A stretch of 15,953 nucleotides of DNA. It comes from Corynebacterium sp. (GTDB lineage Bacteria > Actinomycetota > Actinomycetes > Mycobacteriales > Mycobacteriaceae). A program made the translations under genes and the position numbers. The notes below the pieces were generated by a model. That model made no database searches and was not told where the DNA came from. It saw only the letters and a list, made by a program, of their open reading frames with translations. Below, one piece after another: positions 1-9,218 of this stretch (its first letter is position 1; each line of letters starts with the position of its first letter). The stretch covers positions 1 through 15,953 of the forward strand of contig JAKDIS010000054.1 in NCBI GenBank assembly GCA_030450335.1, given 5' to 3'.

Positions 1-33
1 GCCGTTTGTGGTGTGCCACGCCACAGCCGCGGT

Positions 34-39
34 TATACT
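34..39 (+). promoter_or_regulatory. Probable -10 element of the gcv operon
   Basis: TATACT is a good match to the -10 consensus and lies about 40 bases before the first riboswitch aptamer, so transcription starting near base 46 would include the whole riboswitch. No convincing -35 hexamer is seen at the usual 16-18 base distance; GTGCCA at 13-18 is the best nearby candidate but is poor and only 15 bases away. The assignment rests on the hexamer and its position only. Confidence 0.5.
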
Positions 40-76
40 GACCGCGAAACGTCCACAACTGAATCCGCCGTTCGCA

Positions 77-165
77 GCCACTGTGGGAGAGGCCGGCACC
101 AGCACCGGCCGCCGTAGGAGCAACACCTCCCCGTCGACACTCTCAGGCACCAGCACCATTGTGGC
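77..165 (+). promoter_or_regulatory. Glycine riboswitch, aptamer 1
   Basis: First half of a tandem glycine riboswitch. The closing stem is GCCAC (77-81) with GTGGC (161-165). The second stem is GAGAG (87-91) with CTCTC (140-144), and the third is GCCGG (92-96) with CCGGC (105-109). The conserved core is seen as GCCGTAGGAGCAA (111-123) and CTCTCAGGCA (140-149), close to the family consensus GCCGAAGGAGCAA and CTCTCAGGCA. Its place directly before gcvP, the commonest target of this class, supports the call. Riboswitches of this class usually switch glycine-cleavage genes on when glycine is abundant. Confidence 0.93.
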
Positions 166-172
166 GAGGCAG

Positions 173-249
173 CTCTGGAAAGAGCCGGTCACCGTCGTCC
201 GTGACCCGGCCGCCGAAGGAGAAAAAGCTCTCAGGCACCATCGACAGAG
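173..249 (+). promoter_or_regulatory. Glycine riboswitch, aptamer 2
   Basis: Second aptamer, joined to the first by only about seven bases (166-172), as in other tandem glycine riboswitches. The closing stem is CTCTG (173-177) with CAGAG (245-249). The second stem is AGAGC (181-185) with GCTCT (227-231), and the third is GGTCAC (187-192) with GTGACC (201-206). The core GCCGAAGGAG (212-221) and CTCTCAGGCA (228-237) match consensus. The expression platform is the 60-base stretch 250-309 up to the gcvP start. It has no terminator hairpin with a U tract, so control of translation or Rho access is more likely than intrinsic termination; this last point is inference. Confidence 0.95.
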
Positions 250-309
250 TGGGGAGGGAGTACACCCGTGTCCGCACCACAGCACACACAGGAAGAGACC
301 CCCTGACAC

Positions 310-3224
<2,915 letters not shown>

Positions 3225-3225
<1 letters not shown>

Positions 3226-4400
3226 TGACCAAGCACACCGCACTGCACCCGGTCCACGAGAAGCTCGGCGCGAAGTTCACCGACTTCGGCGGCTGGGACA
3301 TGCCCCTGAAGTACGACAAGGAGCTCGAGGAGCACCGGGCGGTCCGTGAGGCCGTGGGCGTCTTCGACCTCTCGCACATGGGCGAGGTCCGGGTCACCGG
3401 GCCGGACGCCGCGGCCTTCCTCGACCACGCCCTGGTCTCGCGCCTGTCGGCGGTGAAGGTCGGTAAGGCGAAGTACTCGATGATCTGCACCGCGGACGGC
3501 GGCATCATCGACGACCTGATCACCTACGTGCTCGCCGACGAGGAGTACCTGGTGATCCCCAACGCCGGCAACGCCCCCGCCGTCGCCGAGGCGTTGCGCG
3601 AGCGTGCGGAAGGCTTCGACGTCACGCTCACCGACCAGACCGACGACATCTCCCTGATCGCCGTGCAGGGCCCGCAGGCCGCCGCGGTGATGCTGGAGAT
3701 CGTCGAGGCGGTCACCGACGCCCCCGAGGCGTCCGGCGCGGGAGAGACCGTGCAGGACGCCGTGGGCGGGCTGGGCTACTACGCCGCCTTCCAGGGCACC
3801 GTCGCCGGCGTGCCGGCGATTATCGCCCGCACCGGCTACACCGGTGAGGACGGTTTCGAGATCTTCGTGGAGAACGGGACCGACGGCGCACAGGCGACCG
3901 CCGTGTGGGACGCGGCGCTCGCCGCCGGTGCCCCGCACGGGGTGCGCCCCTGCGGCCTGGCGGCGCGCGACACGCTGCGCCTGGAGGCCGGCATGCCGCT
4001 ATACGGCAACGAGCTGAGCCTGCAGCTCACCCCGGTGGACGCCGGGCTGGGCATCCTCGCGGCGACGAAGTCCAAGGAGGAGTTCGTCGGACGCGACGCC
4101 ATCGTGCGCGCCAAGGAGGAGGGCACGAAGCAGACGCTCATCGGCCTGGTCGGCGAGGGACGCCGCGCGGCGCGAGGCGGCTACGAGATTCAGGACGCCG
4201 AGGGCGTCCGGCTCGGCGAGGTCACGTCCGGCGCACTGTCGCCGACACTGGGCCACCCGGTGGCGATGGGCTACGTCGCCGCCGAGGCGGCCGCCGAGGG
4301 CGGCGTGGCGTCCGTGGGATCGACGGTGACCGTCGACATCCGCGGCAAGGCCCACCCCTACACCGTCGTTGCGCTGCCGTTCTACACGCGCCAGAAGTAA
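3225..4400 (+). CDS. gcvT: Aminomethyltransferase, glycine cleavage T-protein
   Basis: T-protein transfers the one-carbon unit from aminomethyl-GcvH to tetrahydrofolate, releasing ammonia. The product is 391 residues, slightly longer than the common 360-375. Family motifs are visible: FGGWDMPLKY (21-30), GVFDLSHMGE (45-54), GGIIDDLI (92-99) containing the catalytic aspartate, TGYTGEDGFEIF near 204-215, and a C-terminal beta-domain with SPTLGHPVAMGYV. The frame stays open upstream to 3165, but similarity begins at MTKHTALHP, so the ATG at 3225 is used; it overlaps the gcvP stop as TGATG. Sixty-six bases of repeat-bearing spacer separate it from gcvH. Confidence 0.97.
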
Positions 4401-4403
4401 CAT

Positions 4404-4444
4404 CCACCCTGACTGCACCACCCTGACTGCACTTTTCGACTGCA
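4404..4444 (+). repeat. Short tandem repeats in the gcvT-gcvH spacer
   Basis: CCACCCTGACTGCA occurs twice head to tail (4404-4417 and 4418-4431) and is followed by a diverged third unit ending in GACTGCA (4438-4444). The same GACTGCA occurs a fourth time at 4469-4475, where it overlaps the gcvH start (ATGACTGCACTG). The spacer therefore looks like partial, decayed copies of the gcvH 5' end. No function is evident. Confidence 0.75.
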
Positions 4445-4466
4445 CCATTGTTCTGAGGAGAACCCC

Positions 4467-4859
4467 ATGACTGCACTGCCCACCGACCGCCTGTACTCCG
4501 AGGAGCACGAGTGGGTGAACGCCACCTCCGTCGCCGCCGGTGACACCGTGCGCGTCGGCATCACCCACATCGCCGCCGAGGCGCTGGGCGAGATCGTCTT
4601 CGTCGAACTTCCCGAGGTCGGCACCGAGGTCGAGGCCGGCGAGCCCTACGGCGAGGTCGAGTCCACCAAGTCCGTGTCCGACATCTACGCCCCGGTCTCC
4701 GGCGAGATCACCGCGGTCAACGAGGGCCTCGAGGACAACGCCGGCGTGATCAACGACGACCCCTACGGCACCGGCTGGCTCTACGAGGTGGCGGTCTCTG
4801 AGGCCCCCGCCGACGGCGAGCTGATGGACCACGAGGCGTACGCCGCCGACAACCAGTAG
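4467..4859 (+). CDS. gcvH: Glycine cleavage system H-protein
   Basis: Small lipoyl carrier that shuttles the aminomethyl intermediate between P-, T- and L-proteins. The 130-residue length is normal. The lipoylation motif GEVESTKSVSDIYAPVSGE (62-80) is intact, with the attachment lysine at residue 68. The conserved N-terminal EEHEW (12-16) and the C-terminal GTGWLYEV are also present. The ribosome site GAGGAG (4455-4460) sits six bases before the ATG. It is the last gene of the gcvPTH operon; no lipA, lipB or lpd follows, so lipoylation and the L-protein must come from elsewhere in the genome. A weak hairpin, CCGCC (4900-4904) with GGCGG (4912-4916), lies downstream but has no U tract. Confidence 0.97.
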   Translation: MTALPTDRLYSEEHEWVNATSVAAGDTVRVGITHIAAEALGEIVFVELPEVGTEVEAGEPYGEVESTKSVSDIYAPVSGEITAVNEGLEDNAGVINDDPYGTGWLYEVAVSEAPADGELMDHEAYAADNQ

Positions 4860-4948
4860 GGGCCGGAGCGGGCCGGACTTCTCGTGATCGTTTCGCTCGC
4901 CGCCACTGCAGGGCGGTGTACCGGTGATCGGGGTCCGGGGGACGCCGC

Positions 4949-6652
4949 GTGCCGGTGGTTCCCGGCTACACCGTCACCTCGTTTATGCTTGGCATGATGT
5001 CTTTCGCCGTCCTCGTCCTTCTGCTCGGGCTCGCGCTGCTGGTTCTCGCCGCGGGCCTGTTCTGGCGTGCGTCGAAGGGCCCCTCCCAGACGCACGCACC
5101 GGCGCCTGTCCCCGAGCAGGTGCCGGACCCCGCACCCGCCCCGACCGCGGATCCGGTGCAGGACGAGTCGACCGAAGACCTGCAGGACGACCTGCCGGAA
5201 GAGGCGCAGGACGCCGCACCGGCGGCGCACCCGGAGCCGGAACGTGAGCCGGAGGCTATCCCCGAGCCGGCCACGGAGCCGGAGGCGGAGCCCATCCCGG
5301 AATCCACGCAGGACACCGCTGACACGACCGGCACAGGCGGTACCGCCACCTCCACCGACGCCGCGGCGTCGTCCAACGGCCTGTTCGCCGGGCGTCGTTC
5401 GCGACGACAGTGGGCGCAGTCCCACGGCTACGAGTACGCCAAGGAGGACCGGTACCTGCCGGGGGAGTGGCCGGACAGTCTGATGACGCTGATCAGCGCC
5501 GACGCCGTCACCGGGTCCGCGGCGACCGTGGCGCGCGACCTGGTCTCCGGGTTCACCGGCGGCCACCAGTTCCACCTCGCCGAGGTCAACGGGGTGACGG
5601 TGGTGGCGTTGCGTCGGGAGTTCTTCTCCCCGGTGCGCGTGCACCTGTCCGACACCGCCGGCATGCCCGCCGGGATGCGTCACTCCGAGCTCTGCGACCG
5701 TCCGCCGTACACCGGCTACTCCACGGACAACCGTGCACTGGACCGGATGCTGGACAGCCGGGTGGAGGGGGCGTTGCACGCCCTGGCAGGCTCGGTGTCG
5801 GACATCGCGTTCAGCTCCACCTGGGTGGCGTTGAAGATGGGCCGCAGGACCGACCCGCCGATCTGGGACCACGTGCTGGTGCAGGGGCGTGCGCTGGTGG
5901 ACGCCTCGCGGGTCCTGCCGCCGCGCGTGACCTCGGTCGAGCTCGACCTGAGTGGTGCCGACCCCACGCGTCCGCGCGTGCGTGCCGCGGCTGCGGCGTC
6001 GGCGGCGACTGCGGCGGAGGCCACCGAGGCGCAGGACGCCGGGTCCGCCGCGTCCGGCGAGCGCCAGGCCCCGGCGCATCGCGGGCACCTGCGGGCGGTG
6101 CCGGACGCGGCGCGTCGGGCGTCCTCCGCCGAGGGCGCGGAAGGCACGGACACAGGCTCAGCCACAGACGCCGTCTCCGACGTCGACGTGGAGGCCGCCG
6201 GCACGGACGGGGACACCGGGCGTCCGCGGATGGAACGCTCGAGCACCCCGGTGGACTTCCCCACGCGCTCGCAGGGACAGACGATGGGGGACACCTCGTC
6301 GTTCCCGGAGTACCCGGAGGACGGGGACGCCCCGGACGGAGCCGCGCCGGACCCCGACCCGATCCCCGCGGTCGGGGAGGATCCTGACCACAGCCGTACG
6401 GCGTCCGGTGGCGGGCCGCGGGTGATCCGCACCGCCGAGCAGCGCTCCACCATCTTCGGCGAGGACCCGGCCGACAGTGACACCGGCGCAACCGGTGCCA
6501 CCACCTCCGCCGAGGTGGACATCCTGGGTACTGCGGAGCAGTCCTCGCGGGGGCGCCACCGTGCGCCGTCGGCCCGCCACGCCCGCCACATCGGTGAGTC
6601 GGGTGAGTACCCGGAGGTCGACGCGGAGGTCGTCGACCCCGAGGACACCTGA
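4949..6652 (+). CDS. Membrane-anchored protein with long acidic Pro-rich linker, unknown function
   Basis: Not a family whose function I recognise. From the N-terminus: one hydrophobic helix (about residues 13-39) followed by Arg/Lys, which by the positive-inside rule puts the rest in the cytoplasm; a low-complexity Pro/Glu/Asp/Ala linker (about 45-135) with PEP and EPE repeats; an ordered domain (about 145-330) starting RRSRRQWAQSHGYEY and containing many aromatic and hydrophobic positions; then a second long acidic, Ser/Thr/Asp/Pro-rich tail to residue 567. GTG at 4949 is used because a GGGG run precedes it; ATG at 4985, 4994 or 4997 would remove up to 16 residues, keep the membrane helix, and lack a ribosome site. 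It lies 64 bases before pyrE. A membrane protein at this place beside pyrE is, from memory, common in corynebacteria; a scaffold or signalling role is only a guess. Confidence 0.8.
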   Translation: MPVVPGYTVTSFMLGMMSFAVLVLLLGLALLVLAAGLFWRASKGPSQTHAPAPVPEQVPDPAPAPTADPVQDESTEDLQDDLPEEAQDAAPAAHPEPEREPEAIPEPATEPEAEPIPESTQDTADTTGTGGTATSTDAAASSNGLFAGRRSRRQWAQSHGYEYAKEDRYLPGEWPDSLMTLISADAVTGSAATVARDLVSGFTGGHQFHLAEVNGVTVVALRREFFSPVRVHLSDTAGMPAGMRHSELCDRPPYTGYSTDNRALDRMLDSRVEGALHALAGSVSDIAFSSTWVALKMGRRTDPPIWDHVLVQGRALVDASRVLPPRVTSVELDLSGADPTRPRVRAAAAASAATAAEATEAQDAGSAASGERQAPAHRGHLRAVPDAARRASSAEGAEGTDTGSATDAVSDVDVEAAGTDGDTGRPRMERSSTPVDFPTRSQGQTMGDTSSFPEYPEDGDAPDGAAPDPDPIPAVGEDPDHSRTASGGGPRVIRTAEQRSTIFGEDPADSDTGATGATTSAEVDILGTAEQSSRGRHRAPSARHARHIGESGEYPEVDAEVVDPEDT

Positions 6653-6716
6653 ACCCCGTAAGATCCACACCGGACATACCCTCCCGATAACCCACGCAGA
6701 TAGTTAGGACGCCTCC

Positions 6717-7268
6717 ATGAGCACGCCCACCGTCAACGCCGACAAGTTGCAGCGACTCGCCGAGCTGGTCACCGAACTCTCCGTCGTCCGCGGCCGGGTG
6801 ACGCTGTCCTCCGGCAAGGAGGCCGACTACTACGTCGACCTGCGCCGCGCCACGCTGCACCGCGAGTCCTCGAAGCTCATCGGTGAACTGCTGCGCGAGC
6901 TCACCGCCGACTGGGACTACGTCGCCGTCGGTGGGCTGACCCTGGGGGCCGACCCGGTCGCCACCGCCGTGATGCACGCCGGTGACGGGGTGGACTCCTT
7001 CGTGGTGCGCAAGGAGACCAAGAAGCACGGCATGCAGCGTCGTATTGAGGGCCCGGACATCGAGGGCAAGCGCGTGCTGGTCGTGGAGGACACGACCACC
7101 ACCGGCAACTCGCCGCTGACCGCCGTCGCCGCGGTGCGTGAGGCGGGCGCGACCGTGGCCGGTGTGGCCACCGTCGTCGACCGCGCCACCGGTGCGAAGG
7201 ACGTCATCGAGGCCGAGGGCGTGGAGTACCGCAGCCTGCTCGGCCTGGAAGACCTGGGCCTGGCCTGA
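6717..7268 (+). CDS. pyrE: Orotate phosphoribosyltransferase
   Basis: Adds orotate to PRPP to make orotidine 5'-phosphate, the fifth step of pyrimidine synthesis, in the cytoplasm. The product is 183 residues, typical of the short actinobacterial form. The PRPP-binding motif VLVVEDTTTTGNS is at residues 120-132, and the flexible catalytic loop RKETKKHG is at 98-105. The substrate-side motif SSGKEADYYVD at 31-41 also fits. AGTTAGGA (6702-6709) lies seven bases before the ATG as ribosome site. TAAGAT at 6659-6664 is a possible -10 element. Its stop overlaps the next start by one base (TGATG). It heads a three-gene overlapping operon with no other pyrimidine gene nearby. Confidence 0.95.
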   Translation: MSTPTVNADKLQRLAELVTELSVVRGRVTLSSGKEADYYVDLRRATLHRESSKLIGELLRELTADWDYVAVGGLTLGADPVATAVMHAGDGVDSFVVRKETKKHGMQRRIEGPDIEGKRVLVVEDTTTTGNSPLTAVAAVREAGATVAGVATVVDRATGAKDVIEAEGVEYRSLLGLEDLGLA

Positions 7269-7993
7269 TGTCGCGCGCCCGGAACTCGCCGTGGCGCGCG
7301 GGCTACCTCGCCGCCGGTGCGGCCTCCGTGGTCGCCGCCGCGGCGGGACGTCGCGGTGACCGGGCGACCAGGCTGGTCAAGCCCGCGCTGATGCCGTTGC
7401 TCGCCGGGCACGCCTGCACGCGCGCAGGACGTGGCGGTGGTGCCGGACGCCTGCCGGTGGTGCTCGCCGGGTTGGCCGGCGGGCTGCTGGGCGACGTGGT
7501 GCTCATGGGCGAGGCCGGGCGCAGTGATGACGCCGCCACCCGTGCGCGCAACCTGAACCTGGGTTCGGCGGCGTTCAGCGTGAACCAGGTGGCCTACATC
7601 GTCGAGCTGTGGCGACGCGGGCACCGTCCGCGCCGTTCGACGGTGGCGTTGCGGCTGCCGGTGCTGGCCTCCGGGATCGTCACCGCGGCGAGCGGTGCGC
7701 CGGCCGCACTTCCCGCGGCCGCGGGCTACGGCTCGGCGTTGGCGGCGACGTCCGTGCTCGCGTCCGACCCGCAGGTCGGGGACGCTGACGCGCGTGCGGA
7801 CCTCTCCGGGGTGGGCCTCGGCGGCAACCTCTTCGTCCTGTCGGACGGGCTGATCCTGGCGCGTCTGGCGTTCCTGCGTGGTGACTCGCCGCTGGTGCGG
7901 CGCCTGGACGGTGTGGTCGACGGCCTGGTCATGGCGACCTACGTGGCCGCGCAGCTGCTGATCGTCGAGGGACTGACAGGACGAGAGAGGTGA
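7268..7993 (+). CDS. YhhN/TMEM86 (lysoplasmalogenase-like) membrane protein
   Basis: Polytopic inner-membrane protein of 241 residues. It shows features of the YhhN family: KPALMPLL near residue 38, a helix ending GGLLGDVVLMGEA with the conserved GD near 77, NLFVLSDGLILARL near 196, and YVAAQLLIVEGL at the C-terminus. About seven or eight hydrophobic helices are visible. Eukaryotic TMEM86 and some bacterial members hydrolyse lysoplasmalogen vinyl ethers; whether this is the activity here is unknown. Two family landmarks look altered: the usual G...F...H..Y stretch reads SAAFSVNQVAYIVEL. It overlaps pyrE by one base and the methyltransferase by four bases, so translation is coupled. Confidence 0.75.
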   Translation: MSRARNSPWRAGYLAAGAASVVAAAAGRRGDRATRLVKPALMPLLAGHACTRAGRGGGAGRLPVVLAGLAGGLLGDVVLMGEAGRSDDAATRARNLNLGSAAFSVNQVAYIVELWRRGHRPRRSTVALRLPVLASGIVTAASGAPAALPAAAGYGSALAATSVLASDPQVGDADARADLSGVGLGGNLFVLSDGLILARLAFLRGDSPLVRRLDGVVDGLVMATYVAAQLLIVEGLTGRER

Positions 7994-8643
7994 CCGGCCC
8001 CACGGAGTGGTTCGATCATCCGGTCGGCGTGGGCCCCTGGGAGCAGGAGTACCCGGGTGTGCCGGTGCCGGAGGACGCGCACTTCGACCCGGAGCTGCTG
8101 GCGAACGGGGACCGTCGCAACGTCGTCGACGGGTACCGGTACTGGCGTCTGGAGGCGATCGTCGCCGACATCGACTCGCGGCGTCACCGGCTGCACATCG
8201 CGATCGAGAACTTCGAGAACGACTCCAACATCGGCACCGTGGTGCGCACCGCCAACGCCTTCGCCGTGGACACAGTGCACATCGTGGGCCGGCGGCGGTG
8301 GAACCGGCGCGGGGCGATGGTCACCGACCGCTACCAGCACCTGATGCACCACCCGGACACCGACTCGGTCACCGCCTTCGCCCGCGAACACGACCTGACG
8401 GTGGTGGCGGTGGACAACACCCCGGGCTCGGTGCCCCTGGAGACCGCCCGGCTGCCCGAGCGGTGCCTGCTGCTGTTCGGCCAGGAGGGCCCGGGCGTGA
8501 CGGCCCAGGCGCAGGACGCCGCGGCGTTGACGGTGTCGATCGCGCAGTTTGGTTCGACCCGCTCGATCAACGCCGGGGTGGCGGCCGGCATCGCCATGCA
8601 CACCTGGGTCCGCCAGCACGCGGACCTGGGAAACGCATGGTGA
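7990..8643 (+). CDS. SpoU/TrmH-family RNA 2'-O-methyltransferase
   Basis: S-adenosylmethionine-dependent ribose methyltransferase of the SPOUT (trefoil knot) class. All three family motifs are visible in the 217-residue product: motif 1, NFENDSNIGTVVRTANAF (74-91) with Asn80 and Arg86; motif 2, LLLFGQEGPGV (160-170); motif 3, from VSIAQFGSTRSINAGVAA (182-199). The target RNA (rRNA or tRNA) cannot be told from sequence. Some 70 residues precede motif 1, longer than in the minimal TrmL-type enzymes. GTG at 7990 is used: it has GAGAGG just upstream and overlaps the previous stop by four bases (GTGA). It is the last gene of the pyrE operon. Confidence 0.93.
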   Translation: MTGPTEWFDHPVGVGPWEQEYPGVPVPEDAHFDPELLANGDRRNVVDGYRYWRLEAIVADIDSRRHRLHIAIENFENDSNIGTVVRTANAFAVDTVHIVGRRRWNRRGAMVTDRYQHLMHHPDTDSVTAFAREHDLTVVAVDNTPGSVPLETARLPERCLLLFGQEGPGVTAQAQDAAALTVSIAQFGSTRSINAGVAAGIAMHTWVRQHADLGNAW

Positions 8644-8670
8644 AGTTCTGCTGACGGTCCGTGAGAACCA

Positions 8671-8699
8671 TTGGCAGGGCAGGGGATAAAAGGTATGCT
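8671..8699 (+). promoter_or_regulatory. Promoter for the small membrane protein
   Basis: TTGGCA (8671-8676) and TATGCT (8694-8699) are separated by 17 bases, an ideal vegetative-sigma spacing. The surrounding 8680-8740 stretch is much richer in A/T than the rest of the window. Transcription would start near 8706, leaving a leader of about 35 bases before the ATG at 8741. Confidence 0.75.
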
Positions 8700-8740
8700 C
8701 ATATCGTTTTGAACCAACTTATGAGAAAGTTCGCTGCTTA

Positions 8741-9109
8741 ATGAGCAATTCCTCCGCCCCCGCCAATGCCGCAGACACCACTGACGCCACCGCCGCCGAC
8801 CAGGCCTCGGCCGACACGTCCGCCGAGGGACGTCGCGGCGGACTGATCCTGCTGGCCACCGGTGCCGTGCTGACGGTTCTCGGCGTGATCGTCGCCCTCG
8901 TGGCCGGTTCCGACGCCACGGTGGCGATCCGTCGTTCGGAGATGGGGGTGTGGGCCATTCTGCTGCCGGGTGTCTTCGGAATCCTCGTCGGCATCTACGG
9001 CTACACCGTGCGGCAGGCCTACCAGGCCAAGGGGGCGGGCAAGGCCTTCATCGTCGTCTCCGTGCTGGTGGCGCTGCTCTTCCTGCGCATGGCCTACAGC
9101 GCATTCTGA
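8741..9109 (+). CDS. Small three-helix membrane protein, unknown function
   Basis: A 122-residue protein with a polar Ala/Thr/Asp/Ser-rich N-terminal tail (1-32) followed by three hydrophobic helices at about 34-57, 70-88 and 100-119. No enzymatic motif is visible. The start has GAGAAAG (8723-8729) 11 bases upstream and a strong promoter behind it, so it is probably transcribed on its own. A small conserved membrane protein after a SpoU methyltransferase is, as I recall, typical of corynebacterial chromosomes; its role is unknown to me. Confidence 0.82.
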   Translation: MSNSSAPANAADTTDATAADQASADTSAEGRRGGLILLATGAVLTVLGVIVALVAGSDATVAIRRSEMGVWAILLPGVFGILVGIYGYTVRQAYQAKGAGKAFIVVSVLVALLFLRMAYSAF

Positions 9110-9133
9110 GCCGTGCACGCCTGACCCTCCGAC

Positions 9134-9149
9134 GTTAAGGACATCAGTG
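9134..9149 (+). promoter_or_regulatory. GTTAAGGA ribosome site placed on a short leader ORF
   Basis: GTTAAGGA (9134-9141) stands five bases before a GTG at 9147, an ideal spacing. That GTG is not in frame with the permease-like gene; it opens a 23-codon ORF. The same GTTAAGGA occurs before both downstream lipoprotein genes (10349-10356 and 11307-11314), which supports it as a working ribosome site. Confidence 0.5.
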
Positions 9150-9218
9150 CCCCTCTCCACACTGACCTCCGCCCAGTCCTCCCTGCGCCCGACCGGAATC
9201 GGGTGGTGTGGCCGATGA
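9147..9218 (+). CDS. Candidate 23-codon leader ORF upstream of the permease-like gene
   Basis: GTG at 9147 has the best ribosome site in this intergenic gap (GTTAAGGA, five bases away). The ORF encodes 23 residues ending GIGWCGR, and its TGA (9216-9218) overlaps the ATG of the permease-like gene (9215-9217) as ATGA. The main gene has no good ribosome site of its own, so translation may depend on re-initiation from this leader. No helix or recognisable motif is seen. It could also be a decayed gene remnant or chance; ribosome profiling would tell. Confidence 0.35.
   Translation: MPLSTLTSAQSSLRPTGIGWCGR

Noticed and set aside
4899..4917. Hairpin CCGCC/GGCGG after gcvH as an intrinsic terminator
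   Set aside because: Five-base stem with a seven-base loop and no T tract; too weak to list as a terminator.
4984..4989. TATGCT as a -10 for the anchored protein gene
   Set aside because: It overlaps the possible start codons of the gene, and no matching -35 is seen 16-18 bases upstream.
4781..6088. Open frame of 435 codons on the minus strand
   Set aside because: Arg/Gly/His-rich composition and no motif; it lies opposite gcvH and the anchored protein and reflects high-GC codon bias.
8645..8668. GTTCT/AGAAC inverted repeat after the methyltransferase gene
   Set aside because: Only five paired bases around a 14-base interior with no T tract; may be chance.
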